From positions 1-6,269 of the forward strand of contig JANQQF010000048.1 of the NCBI GenBank assembly GCA_028285035.1: a DNA stretch of 6,269 bases, written 5' to 3'. The position numbers and the translations under genes were made by a program. Origin of the DNA: Phycisphaerae bacterium. Its GTDB lineage: Bacteria; Chloroflexota; Anaerolineae; 4572-78; J111. The notes under the pieces were generated by a model. The model was not told the DNA's origin and did not search any database. It saw nothing but the letters and a program-made list of their open reading frames with translations. Below are positions 1-5,474 of the stretch, in pieces (the first letter of the stretch is position 1; every line of letters begins with the position of its first letter).

Positions 1-31
1 AATCTAACAATTCTTGGATCGGAAATTCCAT
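1..31 (-). CDS. Possible partial minus-strand gene (N-terminus only), maybe transposase-like
   Basis: On the minus strand an ATG at 31-29 opens a frame that reads MEFPIQELLD and runs off the left edge after ten codons. Upstream of it on the same strand lies AGGA (42-39), separated from the ATG by seven bases, which is good Shine-Dalgarno spacing; a second AAAAGGA follows further upstream. The opening residues resemble, from memory, the start of IS1595-like zinc-ribbon transposase proteins (ME/KFPI-x-x-L-L/M-D) that are common in Chloroflexota. Ten residues cannot prove this. What is seen is only an open frame with a plausible ribosome binding site; the family is inference. It would be transcribed divergently from the aquaporin operon. 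Confidence 0.35.
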   Translation of the reverse strand, partial: MEFPIQELLD

Positions 32-156
32 CCTGTTGTCCTATCCTTTTCTTTTTCTTTATTTTACCATCTCTGCACCTTTTCTACTCATGAGCCTTCT
101 TTGTTTTCTGTAATGTCTTTTTTCAACTACTCATTGATTTGACGGGTTAAAATATT

Positions 157-186
157 TTGCCTTCCGACTAAGATCAGTGGTAAACT
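157..186 (+). promoter_or_regulatory. Probable sigma-70-type promoter of the glycerol operon
   Basis: TTGCCT (157-162) is followed after 18 bases by TAAACT (181-186). The -10 box is preceded by TGG, giving the TGn extension of extended -10 promoters. Each hexamer matches four of six consensus bases, so the extension matters. Predicted transcription start is near 193, leaving a leader of about 30 bases. The arrangement resembles the better promoter at 5196-5225 in the same window (TTGCCA, 18 bases, TGT-TATACT). No operator or catabolite site was recognised. Confidence 0.45.
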
Positions 187-205
187 GTGGTCCCTAAATT
201 TCCCT

Positions 206-210
206 AGGAG
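206..210 (+). promoter_or_regulatory. Ribosome binding site of the aquaporin gene
   Basis: AGGAG ends 12 bases before the ATG at 223. The spacing is longer than ideal, but no better start lies nearby, and the protein begins with the usual MIP N-terminal pattern (A-E-F-x-G-T-F) from this ATG. Confidence 0.6.
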
Positions 211-222
211 TAACGCTTCGTT

Positions 223-864
223 ATGAATACCCGGGCCTTAGTTGCCGAATTTATCGGTACATTTACATTGATTTTTATTGGGGCTGGGGCAGGGGCTTTG
301 GGGGTTGGCGGATTACTTGGGGTGGCTCTGGCCCACGGTTTTGTAGTCATAGGCTTCATCTATGCCTATGGGCATATTTCTGGGACACATATTAACCCTG
401 CGGTTACCATTGCTCTGTGGGTTGGACAACAAATCGACGCGACGAGTGCAATAGGCTATATTATTGTTCAATTGTTAGGTGGCATATTGGGCGCATTTGT
501 TTTGAGTTATGTACTCAATGACCCTACCTCAACACTGGGTGTTACAGTGCTCAATGGGGTAGACCCTAGCCAAGGGTTGATTATTGAGATTTTGCTGACG
601 TTTTTTCTAGTCAATGCCATTTTCAACACGGCTGTCAGCGGTAAAGCGGGCAACCTTGCTCCTGTCGCTATTGGGTTGACTCTGGTTTTTTGTATTTTAA
701 TGGGCGGCCCCTTAACTGGGGCGTCGTTGAACCCAGCTCGCACCTTGGGGCCAGCCATTGCCACCGGTAACTTTTCTGATCTTTGGCTTTACTTTGTAGG
801 TCCAATAGGCGGTGCCATTTTGGCCTCAATATTGTATATTAACCTACTCAAACCCAATGACTAA
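223..864 (+). CDS. MIP-family channel: aquaporin / glycerol facilitator
   Basis: Inner-membrane channel for passive water and small-solute flow, 213 residues, which is short for the family (AqpZ 231, GlpF 281). Both half-helix signatures are intact: H-I-N-P-A (N58-A60) and S-L-N-P-A-R (N170-R173), with the N-terminal A-E-F-I-G-T-F of helix 1 and about six hydrophobic segments. Aligned by eye with AqpZ, the aromatic/arginine selectivity filter is H38, I158, A167 and R173. That quartet resembles plant tonoplast aquaporins (TIPs) and differs from AqpZ (F-H-T-R) and GlpF (W-G-F-R). The residues after the second NPA (T174, A178) and the Y-F pair in helix 6 look aquaporin-like; GlpF has Asp after NPAR. 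The glycerol kinase downstream nevertheless suggests glycerol as cargo. Family assignment is certain and substrate inferred, so no symbol is given. Confidence 0.95.
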   Translation: MNTRALVAEFIGTFTLIFIGAGAGALGVGGLLGVALAHGFVVIGFIYAYGHISGTHINPAVTIALWVGQQIDATSAIGYIIVQLLGGILGAFVLSYVLNDPTSTLGVTVLNGVDPSQGLIIEILLTFFLVNAIFNTAVSGKAGNLAPVAIGLTLVFCILMGGPLTGASLNPARTLGPAIATGNFSDLWLYFVGPIGGAILASILYINLLKPND

Positions 865-921
865 TTGATAGAAGTTTGTAATGTTTAGGTTTGATTTGCG
901 ATGCATTTTTGCCTCCTCACC

Positions 922-956
922 TTAATCGTAAATCGACAATCTTAAATCGTAAATCA
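922..956 (+). repeat. Heptamer tandem repeat upstream of glpK
   Basis: Five consecutive heptamers are seen: TTAATCG, TAAATCG, ACAATCT, TAAATCG and TAAATCA, with consensus TAAATCG. The same stretch can be read as two imperfect copies of a 21-base unit (CTTAATCGTAAATC at 921-934 and CTTAAATCGTAAATC at 941-955). It ends just before the glpK ribosome binding site (GAGG, 961-964). It may be only a simple-sequence tract; an effect on expression is speculation. Confidence 0.75.
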
Positions 957-973
957 CAAAGAGGTAAGAAACG

Positions 974-2485
974 ATGACAAAATATGTTGCTGCAATCGAT
1001 CAAGGTACAACCAGTACCCGGTGTATGATTTTTAACCATACAGGTGAGTCCGTAGGGATGCATCAGCTCGAACATGAACAGATTATGCCTCAGCCGGGTT
1101 GGGTTGAGCACGATGCTCTGGAAATTTGGGAACGAACCCAGGAAGTTGTCGCTGGGGCAATGCAGCAAGCGAATGTGACCGCTGCGGATTTAGTAGCCGT
1201 GGGCATTACCAATCAACGTGAGACCACCCTAGTCTGGGACAAGAACACAGGGCAACCCTATCACAATGCCGTGGTCTGGATGGACACCCGCACGGATAAA
1301 ATTGTTGCGGAATTGTCAGCCAAGGGGGGACAGGATCGCTTTAGACCTCAAACTGGCTTACCTTTAGCGACCTATTTCTCTGGTTTGAAAATCAAATGGT
1401 TGTTGGATAACGTTGAAGGATTACGAGAAGCCGCCGAACAGGGTGATGCTATTTTTGGTAATATCGATACCTGGTTAATCTGGAATTTGACGGGAGGGAT
1501 CAATGGTGGAAAACACATCACTGATGTGACCAACGCCTCTCGTACGATGCTCATGAATTTGGAGGGTACGAGTTGGAACAGCGAGATTTGTGAGTTGATG
1601 GGTGTGCCGATGTCAATGCTCCCCGAAATTCGACCCTCCAGTGATCCCGACTTCTACGGTCTAACAACTACGGATGGACCGTTTGGTGGTGAAATTCCTG
1701 TTTGTGGTAATCTTGGCGATCAACAGGCGGCGACGGTTGGGCAGACTTGTTTCTCAGCCGGTGAGGCCAAGAACACCTATGGCACCGGCTGCTTTATGAT
1801 CTTGAATACTGGCACAGAAATCGTCCCCTCCACGCACGGCTTGCTGACCACCACCTGTTACAAATTTGGTAATGAGCCAACAGTATATGCGCTTGAAGGA
1901 TCGATTGCGATTGCGGGTGCATTGGTGCAGTGGTTGCGTGATAACTTAGGGCTGATTAAAAATGCGCCTGAAGTCGAGGCTTTGGCGGAAACGGTTGAAG
2001 ATAATGGCGGCATCTACTTCGTACCTGCCTTTTCAGGATTATATGCGCCCTATTGGAAGAGTGATGCCCGAGGTGTCATTGCTGGAATGACCCGTTTTGT
2101 GAACAAGGGGCACTTTGCTCGGGCCACGCTTGAAGCGGTGGCCTATCAGACTCGTGAGGTGTTGGATGCGATGAACGCTGACTCTGGAGTCGATTTGACG
2201 GCCCTAAAGGTTGACGGGGGAATGGTCTACAATGACCTCCTCATGCAATTCCAGGCCGATGTCTTGGGTGTGCCTGTTGTTCGGCCAAAAATTGCTGAAA
2301 CGACCGCCCTCGGTGCGGCTTACGCGGCTGGCTTGGCGGTTGGCTTCTGGCAAAATATAGATGAAATGCGGCAAAATTGGGGTATTGATAAAACATGGGA
2401 TCCCTCTGCGGATGACACAGCCCGCACCAAAAAGTATGGCGAGTGGAAAAAGGCTGTAACTCGAACCTTCGATTGGGTTGAATAA
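974..2485 (+). CDS. glpK: Glycerol kinase
   Basis: Cytoplasmic ATP-dependent kinase converting glycerol to sn-glycerol 3-phosphate, 503 residues against 502 in E. coli. FGGY-family landmarks are in order: phosphate-binding D9-Q-G-T-T near the start, FGGY signature 1 at 134-146 (Y-F-S-G-L-K-I-K-W), signature 2 at about 367-387, and the adenosine-site D-G-G-x-x-x-N near 414. Glycerol-contacting residues align with E. coli: R82, E83, W102, Y134, D249 and F274. The start is supported by AGAGG (960-964) nine bases upstream. The loop before D249 lacks the Gly-Gly-x-Arg fructose-1,6-bisphosphate site of enteric GlpK. The H-F-Y/F-G segment phosphorylated by HPr in many Firmicutes reads D226-F-Y-G. 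Regulation by either route is therefore unlikely. It is 109 bases after the channel gene with no convincing promoter between them, so the two are probably cotranscribed. Confidence 0.98.
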   Translation: MTKYVAAIDQGTTSTRCMIFNHTGESVGMHQLEHEQIMPQPGWVEHDALEIWERTQEVVAGAMQQANVTAADLVAVGITNQRETTLVWDKNTGQPYHNAVVWMDTRTDKIVAELSAKGGQDRFRPQTGLPLATYFSGLKIKWLLDNVEGLREAAEQGDAIFGNIDTWLIWNLTGGINGGKHITDVTNASRTMLMNLEGTSWNSEICELMGVPMSMLPEIRPSSDPDFYGLTTTDGPFGGEIPVCGNLGDQQAATVGQTCFSAGEAKNTYGTGCFMILNTGTEIVPSTHGLLTTTCYKFGNEPTVYALEGSIAIAGALVQWLRDNLGLIKNAPEVEALAETVEDNGGIYFVPAFSGLYAPYWKSDARGVIAGMTRFVNKGHFARATLEAVAYQTREVLDAMNADSGVDLTALKVDGGMVYNDLLMQFQADVLGVPVVRPKIAETTALGAAYAAGLAVGFWQNIDEMRQNWGIDKTWDPSADDTARTKKYGEWKKAVTRTFDWVE

Positions 2486-2489
2486 ATCG

Positions 2490-3536
2490 ATGCCATTGAA
2501 AGTATTGGTTTTCGGGGCTGGGGCAATTGGCTGCTTTGTTGGCGGTCATCTAGCAGCAGGGGGGCAAGAGGTCACCTTGCTGGGGCGTGCGTCCCTAATG
2601 GATAAGGTTAATCAGGCCGGTTTGCAACTACATTGGCCTGAACAACCACCCAAAACGGTTTTACCTAAAACCACGACCAATCTTGAAGCGTTAACTCCCC
2701 CCTATGACTTCATTTTAGTGACCACCAAATCTCAGGGAACTGCCCAAATCATTGAGCAACTCCAGGCTATGCCAGAATTGTTGGAGAAGGCCTATCTGGT
2801 CTCGCTTCAAAATGGCATTGGTAATGAGGAATTGTTGGCAGATGCCTTTGGTCAAGATAAGGTCATCGCCGGGACAGTAACTATTCCTATCCAAGTTCCC
2901 GAATTAGGGATTATTGAGGTTAGCAAAGCGAAAGGTGGGTTGGGGGTAGCGCCAATGGGGCAAGGTCAACCCGTTGATCAGTTGGCTGATGCGCTTAATC
3001 AAGCGGGTTTGACTACCGAAACCTACACCGACTATCGGGCAATGAAGTGGTCAAAGCTGCTCCTTAACATCGTCACCAATGCCTCCAGCGCAATTTTGGA
3101 TCAATCCCCAGCCCAAATTGTTGAGAATCAAGCCCTATTTGATATGGAAATTTGGGCCTTGCAGGAGGGGGTTCGGGTGATGCAGGCTCAAAATATCCCA
3201 GGTGTTAAACTTCCTGGCTATCCAGTAGACTTGCTGTTTCGACTGATTGGCGCTAACTGGCTACCGCTGGCCCTAAAAAGGGCTATCCTTCGGCCATCAA
3301 TGGTCAGTGGGCGAGGTAGTAAAATGCCCTCACTGCATATCGATGTCGCCGAAGGTCGTACCTCTTCCGAAGTAACGACCTTGAACGGGGCAATTGTTGA
3401 GGCCGGTCGAAAAAGTAATATTCCCACACCTGTCAATGAAGTCCTCACCACAACCTTACTTGATTTGGTCACCAAAAAAATATCTAGAGAGACATTTCAG
3501 CATCAACCAGACGAGCTGCTAGCCCGTTTGAAGTAA
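2490..3536 (+). CDS. Ketopantoate reductase (ApbA/PanE)-family NAD(P)-dependent oxidoreductase
   Basis: 348 residues from the ATG four bases after the glpK stop, so probably translationally coupled. A TTG 12 bases further upstream is in frame and would overlap glpK, but the ATG places the Rossmann glycine motif (G9-A-G-A-I-G14) where the family has it. Other family landmarks: K80 in V-T-T-K, the L-Q-N-G-I-G loop (N108), the catalytic segment W187-x-K189 with N193 and N197, and a C-terminal S-E294-V-T-T-L-N-G corresponding to the substrate-site Glu. Classical PanE reduces 2-dehydropantoate to pantoate with NADPH for coenzyme A synthesis. This protein is about 45 residues longer than E. coli PanE (303), with extra sequence around 225-275 including L-P-G-Y-P-V and G-R-G-S-K-M-P-S. 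It belongs to a longer subfamily whose substrate I cannot assign, and its place in a glycerol operon leaves the function open. Confidence 0.9.
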   Translation: MPLKVLVFGAGAIGCFVGGHLAAGGQEVTLLGRASLMDKVNQAGLQLHWPEQPPKTVLPKTTTNLEALTPPYDFILVTTKSQGTAQIIEQLQAMPELLEKAYLVSLQNGIGNEELLADAFGQDKVIAGTVTIPIQVPELGIIEVSKAKGGLGVAPMGQGQPVDQLADALNQAGLTTETYTDYRAMKWSKLLLNIVTNASSAILDQSPAQIVENQALFDMEIWALQEGVRVMQAQNIPGVKLPGYPVDLLFRLIGANWLPLALKRAILRPSMVSGRGSKMPSLHIDVAEGRTSSEVTTLNGAIVEAGRKSNIPTPVNEVLTTTLLDLVTKKISRETFQHQPDELLARLK

Positions 3537-3564
3537 TTGACACCCCCCGCCTTTGCGATATACT
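3537..3564 (+). promoter_or_regulatory. Strong sigma-70-type promoter upstream of plsY
   Basis: A perfect TTGACA -35 box (3537-3542) begins at the base after the stop codon of the reductase gene. TATACT (3559-3564, five of six matches) follows after 16 bases. Predicted start is near 3571, giving a leader of about 60 bases. CTCAG and CTGAG arms (3563-3567, 3582-3586) flank the predicted start but are too short and too far apart to call a terminator or operator. The acyltransferase and PHP genes can therefore be transcribed independently of the glycerol genes. Confidence 0.65.
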
Positions 3565-3625
3565 CAGACCCGAATATTTGACTGAGAATCTTTAGAGATA
3601 TTGCAGACACGAATCATTATTTTAC

Positions 3626-3630
3626 AGGAG
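3626..3630 (+). promoter_or_regulatory. Ribosome binding site of plsY, bearing on its start
   Basis: AGGAG lies only 3 bases before the ATG at 3634 but 9 bases before an in-frame TTG at 3640. By spacing alone TTG fits better; by codon preference ATG does. Either start keeps the whole first membrane segment, so the difference is two residues. An in-frame TTG at 3601 lies upstream of this site, would add a polar N-terminal stretch, and is not supported. Confidence 0.5.
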
Positions 3631-3633
3631 TGT

Positions 3634-4272
3634 ATGATTTTGAGCACTTATATTATTTTTGCTATTGCCATTTTTATCGCCTATCTAAGCGGCTCAATTC
3701 CAATGGGATATTTAGTGGCCCGAATGTACGGCATTGATGTCACCTCATCCGGCAGTGGTCGGACCGGGGGGACCAACGTTTTGCGGGCAGCGGGACCATT
3801 GGCTGCGGGGCTGACTGTGTTAGGTGATGCCTTCAAAGGCATGATCCCAGTATATCTTTTAGCGTCTGCTGGCTTTCCGCCTGTTGTCACAGCTTTGGCA
3901 GGGGGTGCGGCGGTGTTAGGGCACAACTACTCTATTTTTCTTGGTTTTCGTGGCGGTGTGGGGGCTGGCACAGCAACGGGTGCTCTCGGTGGCTTGAGCT
4001 TGCCAATCGGTCTACTGGCGGCGGCTTTTGGTATTATTGCCTTATGGCTCAGTGGATACGCCTCCTTACTATCAACCACAATCGCCATCTCTAGTCTAAT
4101 TCTGCTTACAGGGTCAGCGTTTCTCGGGTTTACTCCCTATGGATATATCGTGTTTGGTGTGGGTACTCTGATTTTGATGCTATATGCTCTGCGAGGTAAT
4201 TTTGCTCGCCTACGGGCTGGGACAGAGCGCAAGGTTGGTCGTAAAACGGCCACAATCGCTGAACCCTCCTAA
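3634..4272 (+). CDS. plsY: Glycerol-3-phosphate acyltransferase, PlsY-type
   Basis: Integral membrane enzyme that acylates position 1 of sn-glycerol 3-phosphate from acyl phosphate, the first step of phospholipid synthesis in most bacteria. It has 212 residues, a usual length. The N-terminal helix (about 3-22) runs into G-S-I-P-M-G-Y. The three cytoplasmic motifs are recognisable: G40-S-G-R-T-G-G-T-N-V-L-R51, G64-D-A-F-K-G69, and G96-H-N followed by F105-R-G-G-V-G-A-G-T113. The C-terminus carries the family R-L-x-x-G-T-E-R-K tail after the last helix. Two positions differ from the common form: Asn of G-S-G-N is R43, and Lys of G-G-K-G is V109. Activity is therefore likely but not certain; this may be a divergent paralogue. 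It follows a glycerol kinase, whose product is its substrate, and has its own promoter. Confidence 0.88.
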   Translation: MILSTYIIFAIAIFIAYLSGSIPMGYLVARMYGIDVTSSGSGRTGGTNVLRAAGPLAAGLTVLGDAFKGMIPVYLLASAGFPPVVTALAGGAAVLGHNYSIFLGFRGGVGAGTATGALGGLSLPIGLLAAAFGIIALWLSGYASLLSTTIAISSLILLTGSAFLGFTPYGYIVFGVGTLILMLYALRGNFARLRAGTERKVGRKTATIAEPS

Positions 4273-4277
4273 TACTA

Positions 4278-5156
4278 ATGGCCCACTATTCGATAGATTT
4301 ACACGCCCATACGCGGGCTTCTGATGGCACCAATACGCCAACCCAATTGGTTAAACTTGCTGCAAAGCGTGGCCTTACAGTGCTAGGGATCACCGATCAT
4401 GACACAATTGGCGGGGTAGCTGAAGCCTTAGAGGCAGGTGAGCAGTATGGCGTGGAGGTTGTCCCTGGCGTGGAGTTTAGCCTACGCCACGAATACGATA
4501 AAGACTTTGTTGGGCTCCATCTGTTAGGCTACTTCATCGATCACCAAGCCCCTATTTTAGTAGATGTAATGGATCAGGTTCAAGAAGGGCGCATCAGTCA
4601 AAAAATTCGACAGATCGAAATTCTGCAATCCTATGGCTTTGATATTTCTGTTGATGAGGTGTTTGCCCAAGTTGATGGGGTGCCTGGTCGACCCCACATT
4701 GCGGCGGTGTTGCTCGCGCGTAATCCCAATAAATTTTCCTCTATTCAACAGATTTTTGATGAATATTTGGCGCTCCATGCCAAAGCTCACATCGGTCGAT
4801 CCTTTGCCTTGACCTTGGCTGAAGCAGTCGAGACGATAAAGCAGGCTGGTGGAATTTCAGTCTTCGCCCATCCTGGGGTGTATACCAAGATTGATCCTGA
4901 ATTTGCTATTCGTAACGCTGTGGCGGAAGGGCTTGATGGACTTGAGGTATATTATCCTTATGATGACGGCCACCGTCCCGCAACCGAACGCTCTCGATGG
5001 ATTAGCCGGGCTCAAAACCTGGCCCGTGAGTTGGACCTGCTCCAAACAGGTGGGACCGATTTTCACGGTAAAACCGGGGAGGCCATTGAGTTGGGAGATA
5101 TGGGCCTAACGCCCCAACAATTTGCTACCTTGAAGCGAGGCTGGCAACAACGTTAA
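4278..5156 (+). CDS. PHP-domain metal-dependent phosphoesterase (RNase AM / TrpH-like)
   Basis: Cytoplasmic phosphoesterase, 292 residues, the same size as the E. coli RNase AM/YciV protein (293). Metal-binding PHP residues are all present: H9-A-H11, D16, T-D40-H41-D, G-V-E66-F-S, R-P-H140, A-H198-P-G and G-T-D261-F-H263-G. Between about 90 and 180 sits the inserted helical region typical of this subfamily. Characterised members hydrolyse 3',5'-nucleotide bisphosphates (pAp) or trim 5' ends of short RNAs as 5'-3' exonucleases; which applies here cannot be read from sequence. The ATG is 5 bases after the plsY stop and lacks a clear Shine-Dalgarno site (the upstream bases are pyrimidine-rich), so translation probably depends on coupling. 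There is no obvious functional link to phospholipid synthesis; cotranscription may be incidental. Confidence 0.92.
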   Translation: MAHYSIDLHAHTRASDGTNTPTQLVKLAAKRGLTVLGITDHDTIGGVAEALEAGEQYGVEVVPGVEFSLRHEYDKDFVGLHLLGYFIDHQAPILVDVMDQVQEGRISQKIRQIEILQSYGFDISVDEVFAQVDGVPGRPHIAAVLLARNPNKFSSIQQIFDEYLALHAKAHIGRSFALTLAEAVETIKQAGGISVFAHPGVYTKIDPEFAIRNAVAEGLDGLEVYYPYDDGHRPATERSRWISRAQNLARELDLLQTGGTDFHGKTGEAIELGDMGLTPQQFATLKRGWQQR

Positions 5157-5195
5157 CGAATTGTTAAATAAATTTTACATTTCGAACGCCTGATT

Positions 5196-5225
5196 TTGCC
5201 AAAAATTCAACAGGTATGTTATACT
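5196..5225 (+). promoter_or_regulatory. Strong extended -10 promoter in the PHP-kinase intergenic region
   Basis: TTGCCA (5196-5201, five of six matches) is followed after 18 bases by TATACT (5220-5225, five of six), preceded by TGT so that it forms an extended -10. It is the best promoter in the window along with that at 3537. Predicted start is near 5232, about 243 bases before the kinase ATG and about 80 bases before the terminator hairpin at 5313. Confidence 0.7.
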
Positions 5226-5277
5226 TTTATCCGGTTTTGAAAACCTCATAAAAAACGATTTCGTTACTGATTACTTC

Positions 5278-5307
5278 ATTTGGCCGGCCTTCACAAGTCC
5301 GGCAAAT
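5278..5307 (+). other. G+C-rich hairpin with pseudoknot potential
   Basis: ATTTG-G-CCGG (5278-5287) pairs with CCGGCAAAT (5299-5307), with one bulged G. CTT/AAG can close further inside (5289-5291 with 5295-5297), leaving a 3-base loop. A short T run follows (5307-5310), so it could be a weak terminator. The loop bases TCACAAG (5291-5297) are also complementary to TTTGTGA (5308-5314), including one G-U pair, which would form an H-type pseudoknot overlapping the base of the next hairpin. Confidence 0.55.
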
Positions 5308-5312
5308 TTTGT

Positions 5313-5349
5313 GACCGCTACAACAATGGCGTTGTGGCGGTCTCTTTTT
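5313..5349 (+). terminator. Strong intrinsic terminator
   Basis: GACCGCTACAAC (5313-5324) pairs with GTTGTGGCGGTC (5331-5342) over 12 base pairs, one of them U-G, with loop AATGGC, followed by TCTTTTT (5343-5349). This is a textbook rho-independent terminator on the plus strand. It would end transcripts from the promoter at 5196 and any readthrough from the plsY-PHP operon, for which no closer terminator was found. Confidence 0.85.
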
Positions 5350-5457
5350 GTTAAAAAATAAATTAATATGTTTAAGAGTCTATGCGGTCATAAAATTTGA
5401 GCTACGTGCTCCGATTATCTCAAAAATAATTATTAAACTTGTGTTTTTAGGACCTTT

Positions 5458-5463
5458 AAGGAG
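5458..5463 (+). promoter_or_regulatory. Ribosome binding site of the deoxynucleoside kinase gene
   Basis: AAGGAG, followed by further purines, ends 11 bases before the ATG at 5475. It is the strongest Shine-Dalgarno site in the window. The preceding stretch 5350-5457 is AT-rich; GAGC-TACGT-GCTC (5399-5411) is a small imperfect palindrome there that might be an operator, but nothing else supports that. Confidence 0.75.
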
Positions 5464-5474
5464 AAGAAGAACAC

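Larger units (their letters stand above)
5232..5349 (+). ncRNA. Candidate small RNA or attenuated 5' leader
   Basis: A predicted promoter start near 5232 and an intrinsic terminator ending near 5349 bound a transcript of about 118 bases with no credible reading frame. Three stem-loops are seen: GGTTT/AAACC with a 3-base loop (5233-5245), a G+C-rich hairpin (5278-5307) and the terminator (5313-5342). The single-stranded part between the first two is AT-rich. It matches no RNA family I can recognise: it lacks SRP RNA, tRNA, 6S or purine-riboswitch landmarks. Two readings are open. It may be a free-standing sRNA, with the kinase using another promoter in 5350-5457, where I see AT-rich sequence but no clear promoter. 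Or it may be a leader whose terminator gates the deoxynucleoside kinase gene. Boundaries are inferred. Confidence 0.45.

Noticed and set aside
507..764. Minus-strand open frame of 85 codons inside the aquaporin gene
   Set aside because: Shadow of the MIP coding frame, including the second NPA region; no ribosome binding site or domain supports it.
865..893. TTGATA directly after the aquaporin stop as a -35 box of a glpK promoter
   Set aside because: No acceptable -10 sequence occurs at 15-19 bases downstream.
917..1168. Minus-strand open frame of 83 codons over the glpK start
   Set aside because: Antisense to conserved glpK coding sequence and without a family pattern.
2478..2489. TTG start for the reductase overlapping the glpK stop
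   Set aside because: The ATG at 2490 gives the standard N-terminal Rossmann position and needs no rare start codon.
2241..2549. Minus-strand open frame of 102 codons across the glpK end and the reductase start
   Set aside because: It lies antisense to two well-supported genes, has a composition typical of a codon-shadow frame and no recognisable domain.
4849..5109. Plus-strand 86-codon frame inside the PHP gene
   Set aside because: It overlaps the metal-site-encoding end of the PHP gene in another frame and has no independent support.
5153..5167. TTAAC/GTTAA inverted repeat at the PHP stop codon as a terminator
   Set aside because: Five A/T-rich pairs and no uninterrupted T tract; unlikely to terminate.
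5350..5457. Separate promoter for the deoxynucleoside kinase
   Set aside because: TTGAGC at 5397 has no convincing -10 at proper spacing; TAAAAT at 5391 has no proper -35. The region is AT-rich enough to give chance matches, so none is called.
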